Assembly (NCBI GenBank): GCA_016935875.1
Contig: JAFGQD010000090.1
Location: 1 to 8,873 of the forward strand
Direction of reading: 5' to 3'
Length of the DNA stretch: 8,873 nucleotides
DNA from: Deltaproteobacteria bacterium
Lineage (GTDB): Bacteria > Desulfobacterota > Syntrophia > Syntrophales > UBA2210
The notes under the pieces are model-generated. The model was not told the origin of the DNA. It worked only from the letters and a program-made list of their open reading frames with translations, and did no database searches. This document shows positions 6,645 through 8,873 of this stretch, piece by piece. Every line of letters begins with the position of its first letter. The stretch's first letter is position 1. The position numbers and the translations under genes were made by a program.

Positions 6645-7334
6645 CTAACTGAGAGCCACTATTCTGCTCTTCACCAACATTTCCATAAGTGGATCGTTAA
6701 TCTCTTCAACAGTCTTTTGATAAAATTCCAACGCTTCCTTCTGTTTGCCCATCTTTTCGTATATTCTTCCCATGTTGGCGTAATTGATAGATTCAAATCG
6801 CGTCCCCTTTATGAGTTTGTTAGAGTCTTCGAAAGACTTCAGGGCATTATCATAATCTTCATTCTTTTCGTAGCAATACCCCAACCCGTAGTAAGCAAGG
6901 GCGATCAGTATATCGTCTTTCTCGGACTTTTTAAGAAATGTCTTATAGGCCTCGATGGATTTTTCTGTTTCGCCGATATTAAAGTAGATATTCCCCATAT
7001 TATAATAAGAAAGTGTGGCTGCACGACTATCAGGATATTCCACTACGAGACTCTCGTATATCTGAGACGCTTTCAGATACGAGTCCTTCATATCGCCGGA
7101 GTTGCCCGGCAGGGCATACGAATTATACGCCGTCGAATACACGCGCTCGGCTTTGTTCTCATAATTCAAGTTGTGAACATACCACCCTCCTGACAGGATA
7201 ATAATGAGGAGGACAGCAGCCCCGCCCGCGTAAAACTTTTTCCTGTGTTCGGATATGTACTCCAGGACGTGCCATCCAATGGTATGAAACTCGTCCGGTT
7301 GTTCCAGTTCTTTCTGTGTCAACTTTTTTGCCAT
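6645..7334 (-). CDS. YfgM-like membrane-anchored TPR protein
   Basis: 229 residues. A polar N-terminal segment (1-34, including QPDEFHTIGWHVLEYI) precedes one transmembrane helix at about 35-53 (YAGGAAVLLIIILSGGWYV). TPR units follow at roughly 84-104, 108-138, 144-177 and 182-215; signatures such as YYNMGNIYFNIGETEKSIEAY and YYGLGYCYEKNEDYDNALKS are clear. This layout, a short cytoplasmic tail, one helix and periplasmic TPRs, matches the YfgM/TPR_21 group, which in E. coli binds the SecYEG translocon and periplasmic chaperones. That function is inferred from architecture only. The start has AGGAG about 10 bases upstream. The gene lies downstream of an intercistronic hairpin and 18 bp before iorA. 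Confidence 0.8.
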   Translation of the reverse strand: MAKKLTQKELEQPDEFHTIGWHVLEYISEHRKKFYAGGAAVLLIIILSGGWYVHNLNYENKAERVYSTAYNSYALPGNSGDMKDSYLKASQIYESLVVEYPDSRAATLSYYNMGNIYFNIGETEKSIEAYKTFLKKSEKDDILIALAYYGLGYCYEKNEDYDNALKSFEDSNKLIKGTRFESINYANMGRIYEKMGKQKEALEFYQKTVEEINDPLMEMLVKSRIVALS

Positions 7335-7363
7335 TATTAACGATCTCCTTTTGTTGTTTCGTG

Positions 7364-7396
7364 GTAGGTACTCACGCAGCCACCGTGAGTACCTAC
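7364..7396. repeat. Intercistronic 13-bp perfect inverted repeat (hairpin)
   Basis: GTAGGTACTCACG at 7364-7376 and CGTGAGTACCTAC at 7384-7396 are exact reverse complements, separated by the 7-base loop CAGCCAC. The distal arm contains the TAG stop of the thioesterase gene (7393-7395). No T-tract follows on the minus strand (CCACGAAACAAC comes next), so it is not a typical intrinsic terminator. It may be a processing or mRNA-stabilising hairpin, or a dispersed extragenic palindrome. Confidence 0.8.
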
Positions 7397-7800
7397 ATTT
7401 CCTTTATCTTATCAACTATATAACGCGGCACCCTTACTATCTTCCCCTTATTGTTTATGAAGGGATGCAGCGTAAATCCCTCGGCAAGAATCCGCTCTTT
7501 CTTTTCATCGCGTATAACATAATCAAACCTGACGCTGGCCCGCCGTAGGTTGGTTATCGCTGTCTCAATCACCACCACATCATCATATCTCGCAGGAGAA
7601 AGGTAGTGGCATCCGATCTTTGTTACGGGCATTTTATATCCCGATAACTCCAATTCGGAGTACACAATGCCGATTTCACGCATCAGTTCCGTCCGGCCTA
7701 CCTCGAACCATTTTATGTAATTGGCATGATATACTATGCCCATATTGTCTGTATCGGCATAGATTACCCTTATCCTGAACTCACCTTTTTTCTTCAACAA
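7393..7800 (-). CDS. YbgC/4-hydroxybenzoyl-CoA-type acyl-CoA thioesterase
   Basis: 135 residues, the usual size for a single hot-dog-fold thioesterase (PF03061/PF13279). The active-site segment YADTDNMGIVYHANYIKWFE (residues 14-33) holds the catalytic Asp expected at 18 and is followed by GRTELMREIGI, typical of the YbgC/FadM group that hydrolyses acyl-CoA or acyl-ACP in the cytoplasm. The start is a TTG at 7800, or possibly the next codon, TTG at 7797, which is better spaced from GGAAGGGG. No ATG or GTG lies ahead of the active site, and the family starts close to this point. The gene overlaps the end of apgM by about 20 bases, implying coupled translation. Substrate is unknown; aryl-acetyl-CoA from the iorAB product in the same operon is one possibility, which is inference. 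Confidence 0.9.
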   Translation of the reverse strand: MLKKKGEFRIRVIYADTDNMGIVYHANYIKWFEVGRTELMREIGIVYSELELSGYKMPVTKIGCHYLSPARYDDVVVIETAITNLRRASVRFDYVIRDEKKERILAEGFTLHPFINNKGKIVRVPRYIVDKIKEM

Positions 7801-8873
7801 ACCCCTTCCAGTCTCCTATAAAGTAATCCATTAACAAATGACCGGGAGAAACCATAATACCAGTATTTTTAGCTGTTGTTTCATTATATGCACCGCCGTT
7901 TGCGATATTTTCTCCGTCAATGGAAGATAACACCGCGAAGGGACTCGGATCCGCTGCATGTGTCTTCAGGCTTATCGGAGTTGGATGATCGCTCAACACA
8001 ATAATTCTGAAGTCCCCCAGATCATCTATTCCCGATAATATCGTTTCCACTACGTCTTTGTCAAAATCCTCTATGGCCCGGATCTTTCCCCTTATGTCTC
8101 CCTCGTGCCCCATCTCGTCCGGGGCCTCCACGTGAAGGAAGACAAAATTACCGTCCCTGAGATATTCGAGGGCCTTCTGAGCCTTTCCCCTGTAGTTCGT
8201 ATCCGTATAACCGGTAGCACCTTCAACACGGAGGATCTCAAGACCCGCATAGACTCCAATCCCCATAACGAGATCGACGGCTGATATGACACCGCCTTTC
8301 ATGCCGCTATATCTGGCTGTCAGGGACTCCATCCTGGGTGCCCTCCCCTCTCCCCACAGCCAGATTGAATCGGCGGTTTTCCTGCCTTTCGATGCACGGG
8401 CGAGGTTTACGGGGTGATCCCGCAGTATATTGCGAGAACGTTCCATGAGGTTTCTGATTTCCTCCGATCCTTTCCTCTTGGGGAGCCAGCCGTCAATCGG
8501 CTCTCCAACGATATCGTGAGGAGGAGTTGTCTCCAGCGAGATAGGTCCGCCTTTGTACACCATCAGGTGTCTGTATCCGACACCGGGATAGAAATCGATA
8601 ACGGGAGAAGACAGTTCGCTCTGGAGAGTATCGATAATCTGCGTTGACTCCTCAGATGATATGTGACCGGAGGTAAAATCTTCTATAAAGGTCTTACCAT
8701 CAGTTGAACCGAGGGTTACGAGATTGCAGCGAAAGGCCACATCATCATGAGCCAGATCCACGCCCATGTTCGCTGCTTCCAATGGCGCGCGACCGGTATG
8801 GCACTTTTTCGGATCGTATCCCAGCACGGACAGATTTGCCACATCACTTCCGGGCGTAAATCCGTCAGGAATC
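7781..8873 (-). CDS. apgM: Archaeal-type cofactor-independent phosphoglycerate mutase (ApgM family), N-terminus beyond window
   Basis: The frame is open to the window edge, adding IPDGFTPGSD before the codon at 8842. That GTG is internal, not a start: the predicted nucleophile Ser in PGSD (about 8846-8848) lies upstream of it. The visible 363 residues plus an estimated 40 missing would match the roughly 400-residue family. Motifs seen are PGSDVANLSVLGYDP, TGRAPLEAANMG, DVAFRCNLVT, metal-site EAPDEMGHEGD, and SDHPTP with THAADPSPF near the C-terminus; all fit the alkaline-phosphatase superfamily ApgM branch. The enzyme interconverts 3- and 2-phosphoglycerate, but a subgroup of this family has been proposed to act as homoserine kinase (TIGR02535 'proposed homoserine kinase'), so the true role is open. 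It is the first gene visible in the long operon; the promoter lies outside. Confidence 0.92.
   Translation of the reverse strand, partial: IPDGFTPGSDVANLSVLGYDPKKCHTGRAPLEAANMGVDLAHDDVAFRCNLVTLGSTDGKTFIEDFTSGHISSEESTQIIDTLQSELSSPVIDFYPGVGYRHLMVYKGGPISLETTPPHDIVGEPIDGWLPKRKGSEEIRNLMERSRNILRDHPVNLARASKGRKTADSIWLWGEGRAPRMESLTARYSGMKGGVISAVDLVMGIGVYAGLEILRVEGATGYTDTNYRGKAQKALEYLRDGNFVFLHVEAPDEMGHEGDIRGKIRAIEDFDKDVVETILSGIDDLGDFRIIVLSDHPTPISLKTHAADPSPFAVLSSIDGENIANGGAYNETTAKNTGIMVSPGHLLMDYFIGDWKGFVEEKR

Noticed and set aside
6717..7193. 158-residue plus-strand ORF with hydrophobic stretches
   Set aside because: It is the reverse of TPR codons of the YfgM-like gene; the hydrophobicity follows from the complementary strand.
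8840..8842. GTG at 8842 as the apgM start
   Set aside because: The open frame continues upstream with the family motif PGSD, including the predicted nucleophile serine.

Overview
The window holds nine protein-coding genes, all on the minus strand, plus one decayed transposase fragment on the plus strand. Two genes run off the ends. The gene content suggests a Gram-negative strict anaerobe, most likely a Desulfobacterota (former Deltaproteobacteria) lineage such as the Syntrophales or Geobacter relatives. The pointers are an outer-membrane FadL porin, an oxygen-sensitive indolepyruvate:ferredoxin oxidoreductase (IorAB), an archaeal-type phosphoglycerate mutase and many envelope TPR proteins. 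This assignment is inference, not a database result.

Reading in the direction of transcription (high to low coordinates), the first block spans 8873 to 2821 and looks like one compact operon. It starts with apgM (5' end outside the window), then an overlapping YbgC-type acyl-CoA thioesterase. A 58-bp gap carrying a 13-bp perfect hairpin follows. Next come a membrane-anchored YfgM-like TPR protein, iorA and iorB (overlapping), a secreted TPR protein with a two-helix membrane domain, and a YidD-domain protein with its own signal sequence. Apart from the 58-bp gap, neighbours overlap or lie 6 to 18 bp apart. The operon mixes central and amino-acid metabolism (apgM, iorAB) with envelope functions (YfgM-like, TPR/membrane protein, YidD).

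The stretch from 2307 to 2820 has no intact gene. Its part nearest fadL is AT-rich, contains a 16-bp palindrome and should hold the promoter of the second block. Its other half holds a relic of an ISNCY-type transposase N-terminus, still readable across several small indels.

The second block, 2306 to 1, is an OmpP1/FadL-type outer-membrane channel followed 26 bp later by an FAD-linked oxidase whose C-terminus lies outside the window. This pair could import and oxidise a hydrophobic compound.

I see no tRNA, rRNA, CRISPR array, defence island or complete insertion sequence, and no convincing new multi-gene system. The best leads are the exported YidD/TPR pair, the 51-bp tandem duplication inside iorA, the intercistronic hairpin, and the decodable transposase fossil.
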